64,000 nucleotides of DNA from positions 3,664,233-3,728,232 of the forward strand of contig CAADRB010000006.1 of assembly GCA_900708905.1 (NCBI GenBank), read 5' to 3'. Numbering within the stretch: the stretch's first letter is position 1; every line of letters starts with the position of its first letter. The notes beneath the pieces are model-generated. The model was given only the letters and a program-made list of their open reading frames with translations. It ran no database searches and was not told where the DNA came from. Origin of the DNA: Hymenolepis diminuta (lineage: Eukaryota; Platyhelminthes; Cestoda; Cyclophyllidea; Hymenolepididae). Positions 12,721 to 25,100 of the stretch are shown here, in pieces. Both the position numbers and the translations under genes were made by a program.

Positions 12721-14722
12721 GATGCGAACGAAGAAATAAATATGACCAAATCACATTTCAGTTATGGAAAAAAGCGCGCGCACATACACACATACGTGAT
12801 TTTAGTGTGAAGATTTGCCCACTGGGATACATAAATCTCCTGCAGCTTGCTGTTAGAAAATAAGATAGAAGATTGAAGCATATCAACCAAAAATTAACGT
12901 ACTCTTAAAAAGATCTGGACATTATCTCTGGATATTAAATGAAACAGCGTAACTGACTAGTAGATTCAATCCATTTGCCACTAAGCTCTGTACTTTACGA
13001 AAACGATCTCTCACTCAAAAACCTAGGGGTCGAATACTGAAATTTTAATTTTAAAACATTATCAGATGATGCAATGAACTATATTCACTCAAAATGGATA
13101 TGCATTAGAAATCAGAATCAGTTGTTAATTTGAATGACTCAGAATGTCGGATAGAAACAAGTACTCTTTGTCCGAGGAAACTTAATGTAACTGCAATTGT
13201 TATTTATTCTTAAAAGTTACCTGTCTGTTAAAATGTACTAAAAGTATGGGTCGTTGTTTTGCATTATTTTGGGTAAGTTGATGACATTCGCTTAATCCCG
13301 TTTTGTTATTGAGTTCGTTGGGATTCGTGACTATTTTGGAGGTTAATAAGGCTATAGCACAAAGTAATACATACAAGCACTCTCTGGCCAATCAACACAC
13401 AACTATTTGCAGCACAGCACAACGAACAAAGAATGTCACTACCCTCCTCTGAAGGAAATCTGAACTCCACTTTATATGCCATTTACTACTGCTTCACCAA
13501 CTATCGGTTCTCAACCTTCTGCTTTCCCTACTGCAGTTTCCCAACTGAATCCCTCTCACCAATATTAGACTATTTCAGCGCCTCATCTGTTCAGATACTT
13601 TTACTGGATCAGAAATTGTAATTTTTGCTTTACAATAGGTAATATCACCGTTTTATGCATACCAGTCACTATGCTCCGATCTCTTTGTTGTCTGATAAAT
13701 TAGGTATTGTTAGTCTGAAACTCAGTTTAAATTGTCAACGGTATCAGAATGTAAGTTAGAGCATTTGAAGGGATGCGTTTTCCAGACATCTTTATTCCGG
13801 CCTCACCTCTACCACTCTAACGTTTATATTGATCTCGTATAGTGTAACTGAACGGTATAATAGGATAGGATCTTGTTAAAATGTATTCTTCAGGGTCTTG
13901 CGAGTGTGGTTCTCAATCACTATGAAGAAGTGATTCAATATTCAGGACTGAAGTGTGTCGTTCGATTTTCTAAAAAGTGACTGAATTTTTATGCCATTCG
14001 TACTGAGAAAGATATTACCAACAAAAGTACTTTAAATCAAATAAATAGGACTTTACCTATTTAATTCAAAATGCAATCAAAATAGAACAGATAAACAACC
14101 AAAATCTCAAAACGGAACCGTCTGTTCTAATTTTCCCGTTTTTTTGCAAGATCTTTCACTTAGTTGCTATTGTGTGTCATAACTGCATTTTAGTGTAAAA
14201 GAAGATGTCGAATTCAAACCAATCACCATTTTTTGCTCAACCACCACGTAATTTAACATTAGCGGCATAATTATGGAGACAGCAAAATAGCTGAAGGGAT
14301 TAGCCTTATGCAAATGAAACTAACGTTAGCAAGCGTCTTATTGTGTGGTTAAAACAAAAGAGATTTAGGAAAAGAGGAAAGAAGGAGTGAGGAAGATAAA
14401 GACATTTGATTTTAATGGAAAAATTTGCCCCTCGAATTAGCTCTTTTTGGAGAGGGAAAGAGGAAAAGCGTGAGTAAAAAATGTTACCCAAACGAATTTC
14501 AAAGATGATGCATTCTTCGTTTCATTTTCAGGGTTTTCAACAAGATTTCGTGCTATTTGAAATTGATGCAATTATAAGTCAAAAAAGCGGGCTAGTAAAA
14601 TTGGAATAGAGTGATGCGTAATTGCTGGATATATCTTCTTAACCGATGGGAATAGTAAATCAAACAGTCTCGACAATTACTTGGAAATATGATCAGAGAG
14701 ATTTGGAAACGGATTATATATA
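12721..14722. other. No gene supported
   Basis: Only short, unrecognised ORFs occur. A purine-rich tract lies at about 14350-14470. There is nothing to annotate with confidence. Confidence 0.4.
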
Positions 14723-14866
14723 NNNNNNNNNNNNNNNNNNNNNNNNNNNNNNNNNNNNNNNNNNNNNNNNNNNNNNNNNNNNNNNNNNNNNNNNNNNNNN
14801 NNNNNNNNNNNNNNNNNNNNNNNNNNNNNNNNNNNNNNNNNNNNNNNNNNNNNNNNNNNNNNNNNN
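14723..14866. other. Assembly gap (144 N)
   Basis: The bases are all N. ORFs that appear to cross it are artefacts of reading through N. Confidence 0.99.
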
Positions 14867-17800
14867 TGCTTAAGACATGAGCGAAATAGACGGTTGCAGT
14901 AAGATGAAAATAAAATTTATAATAGCTGAAAACTACAGACAAGATCTGTAGCAAGCTGTTGACGATACGGAAATACTTCAATATAGAGAAGATGATGCGC
15001 ACTGCTAATATTATTATTGAGGTTAGGCTGTCATAGGTTAACATTTCTATTACCCATTTTACAAACAAGCTTCTCACCTCTCTTTGAATGTTTATAATTT
15101 TTGAAACAACGTTAGCATTTTTTTTCATTTAAAGGTCACTTTCTTAGTCGCCTTTACCATGTTCTAGTCTTGGACTCTTTAATCGTTATCACATGCAAAC
15201 ATTTCGTCTTCAATTCCATATTTGTAATATCCACCCTCCCCCTATAATGGTTCCCAATTCTCAAGATATTTGGTCTTTCTCTAGTAAATTTTCCTCCTAT
15301 CTAGTAATAATTTTTCCGAGATTTCAGTCAGTCAATATAACCTGATTTCCAACATTGTGCAGAGAACATCATTATCGATAATGATGTCGATAACTTTCAA
15401 TCTATACTCACTTATTCTTTGTTCTCGGACTTTCACCTTGTCTAAACAACTATGTAAATAGGTACCAAAACCGAAGCTGTTCGCCATTCTTCTCACCACT
15501 CGTCCACCCAACCCAGTCTTCTGATTTTTGATTGGTAAGTGTTAGTCCAATTTGATCAAATTATAGAAGTAGCTTTACTTGGAATTAGAGCTACTTTACT
15601 CTCTGCTGATTAACCTATGTTTACGTAACTCTTTTCCTCCCTTGACCTGAACTGTCCTGCTCTCTTACTTCAATTTCTATTAATAGCTAATAACCCATTT
15701 AAATGTGCTGTTTTAAACGAGTACTGATCATCCTAAATGGTCGCGTTTGTTTCATGATATGCATTTCCTAATTTTATCCTGTTCAGACATCATCCCCAGA
15801 CATCTCCATTAACCACCATTACAGCAAACCTGAATCCTACTGTGCACAACGTTGGTCAGTTGTGAGCTTTATTGATAGGCTATTCAGCATAGCTCTCATT
15901 AGTCTATTTATGTCGACCATTCAATGAAATAAAAGACCATAATTTTTTCCTATTTCAGAGGAGAAACGATAGAAGGGGAACATTAGTTCGTTTCTACGAT
16001 CTAACACTTAGAGGTGGCTTCTCTAGTAGACAGGACTCATTGCGTATTCTTGATGCCTCGAGCTACTAAAACAGGCCCTGTCACCCGACTAGTAAAACTA
16101 AATGAAATATTTTATACTCCAAAAAACAGACGAACTCTTTTGGTTACCATATAGATGCATTTTGTCTCTCGTCCGATTTCTATCTCTGTGCATGCAGCGA
16201 CTCAATTATGGTATACCACTAAAGAAACAAATAATCCTCATAATAGCTAATTGAGGGAAACAAAATTTATGAATCAAACTTAGGAGGATGACTGGAGGCC
16301 AAAATGGACGATAATAATGAAAGTTCGAGAGAGAGACACAACCGTTGCACCAATATTTATAGCTTTGCGCTCTCTGCCCGTATATTTTCCAAATCAAATA
16401 CTCTCATTCTCCCTTCCCACGAACTAACACTTGTTTGGTTTATCACACATGCTTCATATCTCACGTTTCAGTTTCCCATAAACTGACTGTAGTTAGCATA
16501 AGAGAAACTGACTAGATAAAGACACGTCATGTTCTTTCCGCCTCTGAATAAGCTACTTACTGGGCGGTATCAGGGAATAATACTGACGTGCTTGAGCTAA
16601 CATAAGGTACTTTTGAGACGTGTGTAGAAAATATGTCCATCAACGACTGATTATTAAGCGATTTACGGGTGGGTATCTAGCCACCCTCGGATAAACAGCT
16701 TAATACTGTGGATATTCCAATTAGGGCTAATCCATTCCGCAAAGCATTACTTGCAAACGATTTCGTAGACAAACAAAATTCGGTTTCTTCTACAAATATC
16801 CATTATTTTGAATTAAAAACGTGAAATTTCTAGTCGATTCTCTATTTTAAACAGGCGTAATCCCTTATATTTTAATCTATTTATCGCCATTCAATGAATT
16901 TCTGATATTTTTATGAAAGTTAAAAGTTTATTTAAGTACTAGGAACATTTTAGCCTTGCAAATAATTCTTCTACACACCTGCACCATCATTAAATGAATG
17001 AATACTTATACCAGTTTGAAGCCTTGAACAATCGAACTGCAGGCTTTAATGAATTTTCGTCACGTTTTGTTTTCCATCACGGTTATTAAATAAATACTTT
17101 CATTTACTGAAAGTTATAAATAAACGAAGTGAATTCGTAAGCACACGCTGATTATCTTCCATTAAATACTCAAACACTGAACCCAATAGGGCTTTGGAAT
17201 CATGAGTCTGTACTGAGAGGATGAATTTGCGTTGGATGCGCATAGCAAGGTGTTTGAGAACAGTACCATCTATCACTCTGCCATCATGTGGAAGTACCAC
17301 CGATCGGTTATAAAAACAAGGCTTTTAGAAGGGTTGTATCAGATTTTGTCCCTAGCTATTCTCCAGAGTATATCTTCCATCTTCTACCAATCTTCACTAG
17401 AGCAAAATAATTGAGAGAAAACAATACAGCAGTGGGTAGGGTTTATTAGAAGAAAACCAGAGACCAAAAGAGGCTGAGTGTATGTTACTAGATGCAGAAG
17501 AAGGCAGATGAAGTGGACACTGCAGTATATTTGTGAGTTTGCAGGGAACGCACTGACTGAGCGTGTGAACATCACCTTATTTCATATATTTGAATGTAGT
17601 TCAGGCTGTTTGATCCCAGGTCATTCCGTCACAAGTGGCTAACTGAATGCTAAGGTCTGGCTGGGAAAATTTAGAAATATTTACGAGGAAAGAAAACATA
17701 GAAATATTTGTGCTTTAGGAAATGTGGGTGAAAGTTTTTATGAAATAATTTCGAAAATTCATATAAAAGGTTAGAATCAATGGAATTGTAACGAGTCTCT

Positions 17801-20800
17801 ACGGACATACAATGAAGACGCACATGGCAGAGTGAGAAAAATTCACGGAATTTTTCGCGCGAAAGAGTTTGAACGAGCTGAATAGCAAAACGGCACAATG
17901 TGAAAAGAAAAGAGGAGAATTCAATCATAGGCGGATGTGGATTTGCGGTCATTATGAATCTACTTGAATTCCAGATAAATCCCGCTATCCTTCTCTGCGT
18001 GTGCATAGAAAGCGAGTAAATAAATCTTTATTAAGGCACATCATATAGATAAGGCAAGTAAGTATAAAAGGCAGAAAAATATAAGACATATTGGAGAGAG
18101 AAATATGGACCAAGAGGTAAAAAGATTGCAAATGGTGAGAAAAGACAACCATTTGCCTAATGTCTGCCAACTTCCGCGAGGTACAATAGCGACTGATGAC
18201 AATCTGGTCAATGATTACGCTGAGCTATCAGAATGGCTTCCCTATCAGTCCACTCTGCGTGCAGACTTGTGCTTCATTTTAGTCCAGCAAGGTTTCCAAC
18301 TTACTTCTTACACGATTGGAGCCTGTATGAGTTTGCGATATTTAGAGCTAATGGACCAAATAAATTTATCGAATGATTGGCCATATCACCTCAATTCATT
18401 AATTTCTTTTCTGCAGATCAATAGCTGATAGTTGAGACCTACGCCCAAGACGAGCATAAGCGTGAAATACTCAATTAATGCGAATAGCTTTACGTGTGAC
18501 AGGACGCCGAAAAACAAAGGTCAAAGCTGCGGTGTCTATGTTTTGTCTCGCGACGAGTAATTATCATAGGAGATCTTCTAGTCGCCCTCCATTCTTATTA
18601 ATAGCAGGAGGCTCGCAGTTCCTGTCATTATGATGGTTAATCGGTTCGGCATTGGATTAATCTTCCAAAATCAATCATAATAAGAAGGTCGATATTTTAT
18701 AAGCAGTGTTCTTTAACCTAGTAAAATGTTTTGGAGTGAATTCAAAATTCTGGGCATAGGTAAACTGTAGCGCTAGTAATTTCATGTGACCACCTAATTT
18801 AAGGACCAGCCTCATATTAATATTTATGGCCAATTTAATGCGTATAAATATTATCAGATGTAGAGTTGAATTAATGACAATTCATATTCATGATACCCGA
18901 TCACATCTGGTGAATAAAGTCAGTGTCTTGAAGCACGAATGATAGGATTGAATATGTAAATCATAATATTATTCAATTTGGGCAGCCTGACGCGTTGTAA
19001 TAATGCCTCAAATTTGAGTGAACGAGAAGGTTGTCCCAGCGAATTTAGAGTTTATTTTTGAATTTAGCTTCTTTCTCAGCTCAAATTAAAGATCTGTGTT
19101 GAAGGTAGCTAAAAGCTATATTAACAACTGTCCGAATGAATTTCTTTCCAAATTATTTCTTAGGCGAATAATAAGTAGTAGGAATTTACACTAGCATTCC
19201 AAATCTCCAAAACTCCCAGAAATGCAGGTTATAGAGACATCTTTTGGAGTAGACTGATAATTTGTATAGCAGAACTTTTATATGACATGACTATACACAA
19301 CCATCCATATAAATATATATATAATAAAAATATATAAGAAGTGGAAAAATCCATAATTCATACGAAAATTCATATATTAAGTAAATTTGTCCATACAGAT
19401 TAAATTAAGCTTGGCCAAAAAGGAGGGTGACTGAATTCTGGTCTCTCACAGAGGAAGCTCCCTAATGCCACTCTCTACCGCAGTGAGCGTTGGAAGATAC
19501 AGTCGTAGAGGGGCTAGGAAATAAATTAAATAAGGAGAAAAATTTGGAGTTGAATAAGTTGAAATTGAGTAGTTATCTGGTTAGGCAATAGCTGTTTCAG
19601 TTAGGCTATTGCATATCTGGTACGAACGTGGAAAGTCAATAATGGATAGTACAGTATAAGAGTAGCGAAGTCATGAAGTTCGCTCAGATACATTAAAAAT
19701 ATATGTTTCTACTTCATAAAAAACTGTTTTCTTTAATAAGATATTGCTCTTAAACACGCAGGCAGATTTATTACTTGCACTGGGATTTAGGACCAATTTT
19801 TATAAGTTGTGATTAATAATCGCACCTTCACTATTCAAGCATCTTATGAAATTGTAATTTTCAGTAAATAAGGGGCCAGAATAGTGGAACAAATAGCGCG
19901 TATTTTTCTAATCCTCAAAATAGTCACAGCATCCGTGAGGGACCACCAGCGAGCATAATTTAAATTTCGAATTATACTTTAACGAAATTTATCCTATAAC
20001 TTATAGCAGAGCTGAAGTTATTTAATTTGGGTTTGCAGATTTCATCAATTATTCTATAATTTGAAAATAGAACTAAAATAACTGAAAAACCAGGGAAAAA
20101 TGGGATTAACTTTTTATTTAAAAGTGCGAAAATAGAGTTTGTTATAAATTTGAGCAGTAGAAAAATCGACTACATAACCTTAATATCTTTAATTCCGGTA
20201 TTTTTCTATGCATATGAGAGCTGGCTGTAGCTGAATTTCATGATCGGTTGAAAATATTTCCCCTGAAAATCTTTAAATCTTTTGTAATGTAAAGACAAAA
20301 CCAGCCTTAGATTAAAAAATGATATTCTAGTTGGGGGTACCTTTATCATTGTTGTCTTTCATAAATGTGAGAATTCTAAAATTTGTGTTTGAAGTTCTTG
20401 CATTATTTTGCATTGGTAAATGCGGAGACATATTTTATTAATGAGCTGGGTGAGCCTAAATTTACATAAATAATTGGAATACTAAACGTATTTTTAGTGG
20501 CATTTATAGAAATACTGCAGACTAAATCCCCCTTAAGTGGGATTGCTCCACTTTATATAGCTTATAAGTTACAATTTTGTGAAAATTAATGATTCACAAT
20601 TACTACATTCTAAAATGACAAAAAGAATGGGAATGAACAACAATGGGAACGGGAATGGGAATAAAACACTCAGGAATGCAAGAAACACCATTTTCAGTGG
20701 TCAACGCACGTCTCTCTAATTGAGAATATTAAGATAGAATCTTGTCAGATCACATTCACTCATGTGGATGACTGATGGCACTTGTTAATTATAGTTAATA

Positions 20801-21004
20801 CGATTAAAACTTGAATGCTAGTTTCTCATAAAGCACCTTCTCCAGGATACCTTCCATTAACTAATGACAACAGTTGACAACGCTCTCTCCAATGGGTTTA
20901 GGAAGTTTTCAATACTTCTGAAGGATGAATCCCTTCTTCTCCGAAATATTTATCTTACGTCATCCCTAATCATTACCAAATTTGATCATCTTGTCCTTAT
21001 GGTA
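14867..21004. other. No gene supported
   Basis: The longest plausible reading frame is a 107-codon ORF on the plus strand at 18105-18428. It has no recognisable motif, and the opposite strand is also partly open. The rest is AT-rich non-coding sequence. Confidence 0.4.
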
Positions 21005-21375
21005 ATGTCTGTAAACTTTTAACCTTCCCTGCGACCCAAGGACTCCATAGACAAACGTCGTGTGTCCTCAACTGGCCTATTTCTCATCGATCGGAAAAGG
21101 TAAGCATACCTCGGACGATAGTAGCAGACATCACTTAGTCTGCTTTGTTATTAACCAGTCCTGTCTGCACTGGCCCTTCCTTTCCCTACAATCGTCCTGA
21201 CCAATTAAAGCGCGCATACAACCATAGCCTTATGCGTGTCCTCACTCAAAGTGTCGATTATAAATAGCCTTCCATTACACACACACACACACGGGGAACC
21301 CTAGCTCGTCAAACGCATCTTCCATTGCTCAATCCTTCTCCTCCAATCCCCTATTTTCCCTTGGGACTCTGTACT
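21005..21375 (+). repeat. Dispersed repeat family 2 with an internal TATA-like box
   Basis: This copy aligns by eye with the reverse complement of 56160-56500 over roughly 340 bp. Shared blocks are a segment around GATCGGAAAAGGTAAGC, then a CCAATTAAAGC-like motif, CATACAA, a block near TTATGCGTGTCCTCA, TATAAATAGCC, and an ACACAC run. The TATAAATAG core is intact in both copies. That would fit a promoter inside an LTR or another transposon end, but no coding region accompanies it. Confidence 0.6.
21277..21292. repeat. (AC)8 microsatellite
   Basis: This perfect dinucleotide run lies inside the family 2 repeat. The second family 2 copy has a shorter, interrupted ACACAC run at the same place. 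Confidence 0.9.
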
Positions 21376-21962
21376 GAGCTTTGTTCAATACAACCTGGTC
21401 AACGCAATCCTTGGTGTTCTTTCTCTTTCATTTACCGTTAGCCATCCGCCGCTACACTTCAAATTGCAAATCTCAATTTGGGTCAACTAGCTACCAGTAA
21501 CCTGTCATATAAATATGTATAATTAGATATACCTTTTTTTCTACCACTAAACGATTTAAAAATTGATTTATAAGGTACGTAACTACGAAAATGTGTATGG
21601 ATGCAAAACTGTCCATCCTTAAAAAACTGGCATCCTCAACATCAAATTAAGCACGAATAAAGAGATAAAAATCATAACTAGTTAAAGAATAATCTAATAA
21701 AATAAAAAATTCTATTTAAACTGGTCGACCATGATAATGAAAACTCGGACTTTACTAACTTAATATAACACATCTAGAGAAACCTGCATTATTTATGCTT
21801 ACAATACTTTTCCTCATTTCCAGTAGATAGAAGGGTAAACCATTACTATTTGAACTCGTAAATTGTGTTTAAAGGATAATTTGCACTATCCAATTTTATA
21901 CGTTTTGGCTTGATCTTGATAAATACAAGCAGTAACTGCACAAAATCAAGAGAAAATTTATA

Positions 21963-21968
21963 TTTATT
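21963..21968 (-). terminator. Possible polyadenylation signal of the TARP gene
   Basis: On the minus strand this reads AATAAA, about 205 nt beyond the stop codon of the CACNG-like gene. It is the first AATAAA I found downstream of that stop. Confidence 0.35.
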
Positions 21969-22173
21969 CCAGCATAAGTGATAATCTAATGGAAAGGGAG
22001 CACATTTAAGGCAGATCCTGAAGTTATTTGCTTTGTTATCTTTCCTTTTCTTTTCCAAATTGCATGCAAGTAAGAGTATTCGAAAGGGTGGAGTTGTTGA
22101 GAAGTTCAATTGGAGCAGAGATCAGGAGATATTGGAAATCGATAAATCTACACTCTTCAATAAAGCGATGCTT

Positions 22174-25100
22174 TTAAATGGAAGTAACTTGCTGATAGGG
22201 TTTCGTGCGTTTCTTGGGTTTTTGAATAAGGGTATTGAGGGAACTTAAGGGGGGATTTTCAGCAATTGCTTTCATCACTGACTCGCCCCCACCGGAATAA
22301 TTTTCTGGACATCGACAGACTACACCAGAGGAAGCAGATATTTCAGTTTCTCTTCTTTCAGATTCTGAGGTGGTATTTGATTCTTCTCTACGTAGCGTGG
22401 GATTTATAGATTGTAGAGTCTTATTACTTCCGCTAAAAGTTGATCGAGATATCTGTCGCTGACTTATAGATGTGGAAGGAGTAGGATTTGTTCTTGATCG
22501 CATACAAGGTGATCGAGATGTGAGTCTTCTTGGAGACTGATCGTAATAAAGTTTATCAGAGAGCTTCTCCTCGCTTCCTGAATATGAAGAGCATGTAACA
22601 GATATTGATGGTGTCATTGAATCACTGTTAGTTGTAGATGAGTTGTCAGAAATTGGCCTTTGATGAAGTAAACTTGAAGATCTCTCATTCATCAGACTTT
22701 CAATATTCCGTTGATGTTGCTGCCTCATTTTTGCCATTTCTTCGCACTCACGACACGAGTAGTACAGAAGCTGTTTAGAACCTCTAGCTGATTTATGACA
22801 GGGCATCAAATCAGGGATTTCTTCTTCTGTTCTTATATTGAAAGCAGATATTGCATTACCTCGCCTTAAACGGCCGGCAGAAGAAGATTGAACACTATTC
22901 ATAGATCCAATTACCGGTCCAATAATTCGTCGTTGTTTAACAGGAGCCCATCGGATCGGTTCTTCTACGTCAATATTATTCAAATCGTGATCTAACGATC
23001 CCATACTATGGGTATTGATTTTTGGAACGGAGATTTTTGTACCACTAACAGGTGATCTATTACAAGGAATTACTTTAACGCGTAGAGCATTACTGACATG
23101 ATTGGCGACAGGAGCATGATTCGTTTTTGTGGGCTGCCGACGATTGCTAGTAAGGAAGGGCAGATTATCACCAGATTTATTGGGTTTGTCAAGGCAGTTT
23201 TCGGTGAGAGAGATTTGAGCAACTGAGGTTGTGGCGGTGGGAATTCGAGAAGGGGAGAGGATATCTATGGAAACACTATTCATCATTGAGTAACAGGACT
23301 TGTTCTTGTGCTGATTTTGCAAATGTCGCAATTCAGCAAGTAGGAGGTGAATGACAAAGACACCAGAGAATTCACTGAGCACAAAAGCACCGATACAAAG
23401 TCGGAATGCCGTTCCAAAGGAGTAGTAGTAACGGATCTCCACCCGCAGTGGGCCGGAGATGGAATCGAAAGCTAAACTTACACTTCCCACGTAGAGCACA
23501 ATTCCAATTAGTGTTAGGATTCCTAAATGGAAATTAAAAATTGAAATTAAATAAACAATGAAATTTTAGATATTACCATTTTGTGTCGATGTATCGTGAC
23601 AAAAAAATAACTTGAGTTTCATTTGAGGACTTCAATTTTACTAGTAAATAAATTAATATATAATATTAAATTTAGCTAAATAAGTGCAATTATCTGTATA
23701 AAACGATATTTTTATGCACAATTTTTTACCAACTATATGTTTATTACACTTTTTGTTTGCAAATCTCCTTGATAAAATTAATCATAAAATTAAATGGCAA
23801 CTTAATAAAAATGGCCTATTAAAGTACCTTTACACCTATTAGGAATCTTGAACTTGAAAAGTTGTTTGGGGGGTAGATTTCCAGTCGTCCCCTGACGGGA
23901 TAGCGTGTTTGTGTGTTAACATAAAGTGCTCCCATAATGTCTTATCTCCTGTTTAGTACGTTGGTTAAGTGAGGTTGAAATGGTAAGATTTGTGGTATTA
24001 AAAGTATATTTTTAAACATTTTTTATGAAACTTACAAAAATGATATTCAATGTTTTGATAGATATACATTTCCAAGGTAAAGTTTAATTATATTTGTATT
24101 CTATGTATGATAATTTCCTTCAATTTTTAGTAAAATAAGAAATAAATGTGCTAAATTAAGTTTAAAATAATATTTTCGTATTATTTTGAAATGAATATTG
24201 GCTGGAAACGGGGTGATAAATTGATGTTATTTCTGCTCTCCATAAAAGATTCTCTTTTATTCCGCACTTTACTGTATCTCCGGGGAATAGCTTTGTTGCA
24301 GTTGAGAGCTAGAAGCGAACTAAACGTAGAAAAGAGGAAGATCGATTTCTGTAAAATTATGTCTAATTCCCTCACAATTTCAAATGTCGGGATGAAGTCG
24401 CAGAGGGCGAGTGAGAGAGGGGAAGGGAAACTCGCAAAGATTTTGGAGTCACGCAAACTCCAAACTGAACTGGCGCTTTAGAAAGTTGCGTCCGATTTAA
24501 ATTCCCTTTCAAATTGCCGTTTCTGCTTTTGGGGTGTTATTTAACAACCAAGTCGAAGCCGAGAGTTCACCATCTGAGCAATAGCAGTAAACCATTTTGG
24601 GAAAATGAAGAGTTCTTATAGAAATTACAGCTGGGATCTCGTTTTTCTCACTAATTTCAATTTATTTGGTAGTAAATTCTTTACATGAGTAAAGGCTGTC
24701 CATAAAAATAAAGTGAAATTCCCCAACAGTTATCCCATGAGTTTGGCAAGAAATGATCACTTCTAGTTAATATAATATGCATTTGTTAAAAGGCATTCAA
24801 AAATAATGAATGGTTGTCACCTTATTTATGCAATGATTGATTAATTAAAGGCTAAATATATTAGTAATAATTAATAAAGCCAGGACTAATGAGTTCCAAT
24901 GTCAAGTTGACTTCATTTTGTGTCTGTGATCTTAACCAGGCATTTTTATTATTGATCTTTAGAACCTATAGGGAACAACTCTGACAACAATGATAAGTTA
25001 GCATATTCGATAAACTAAATTAAACATTATTTGCCCGTTGTTCATGAGTTGGACGTGGCTGAGTTTAGGTTTATATACTGTCTGTCTATAAATCCACAAA

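Noticed and set aside
18105..18428. 107-codon plus-strand ORF
   Set aside because: No known motif, no partner exons, and part of the opposite strand is also open.
24181..24481. Block open on both strands inside TARP intron 3
   Set aside because: Neither translation resembles a known protein. Openness probably reflects local base composition.
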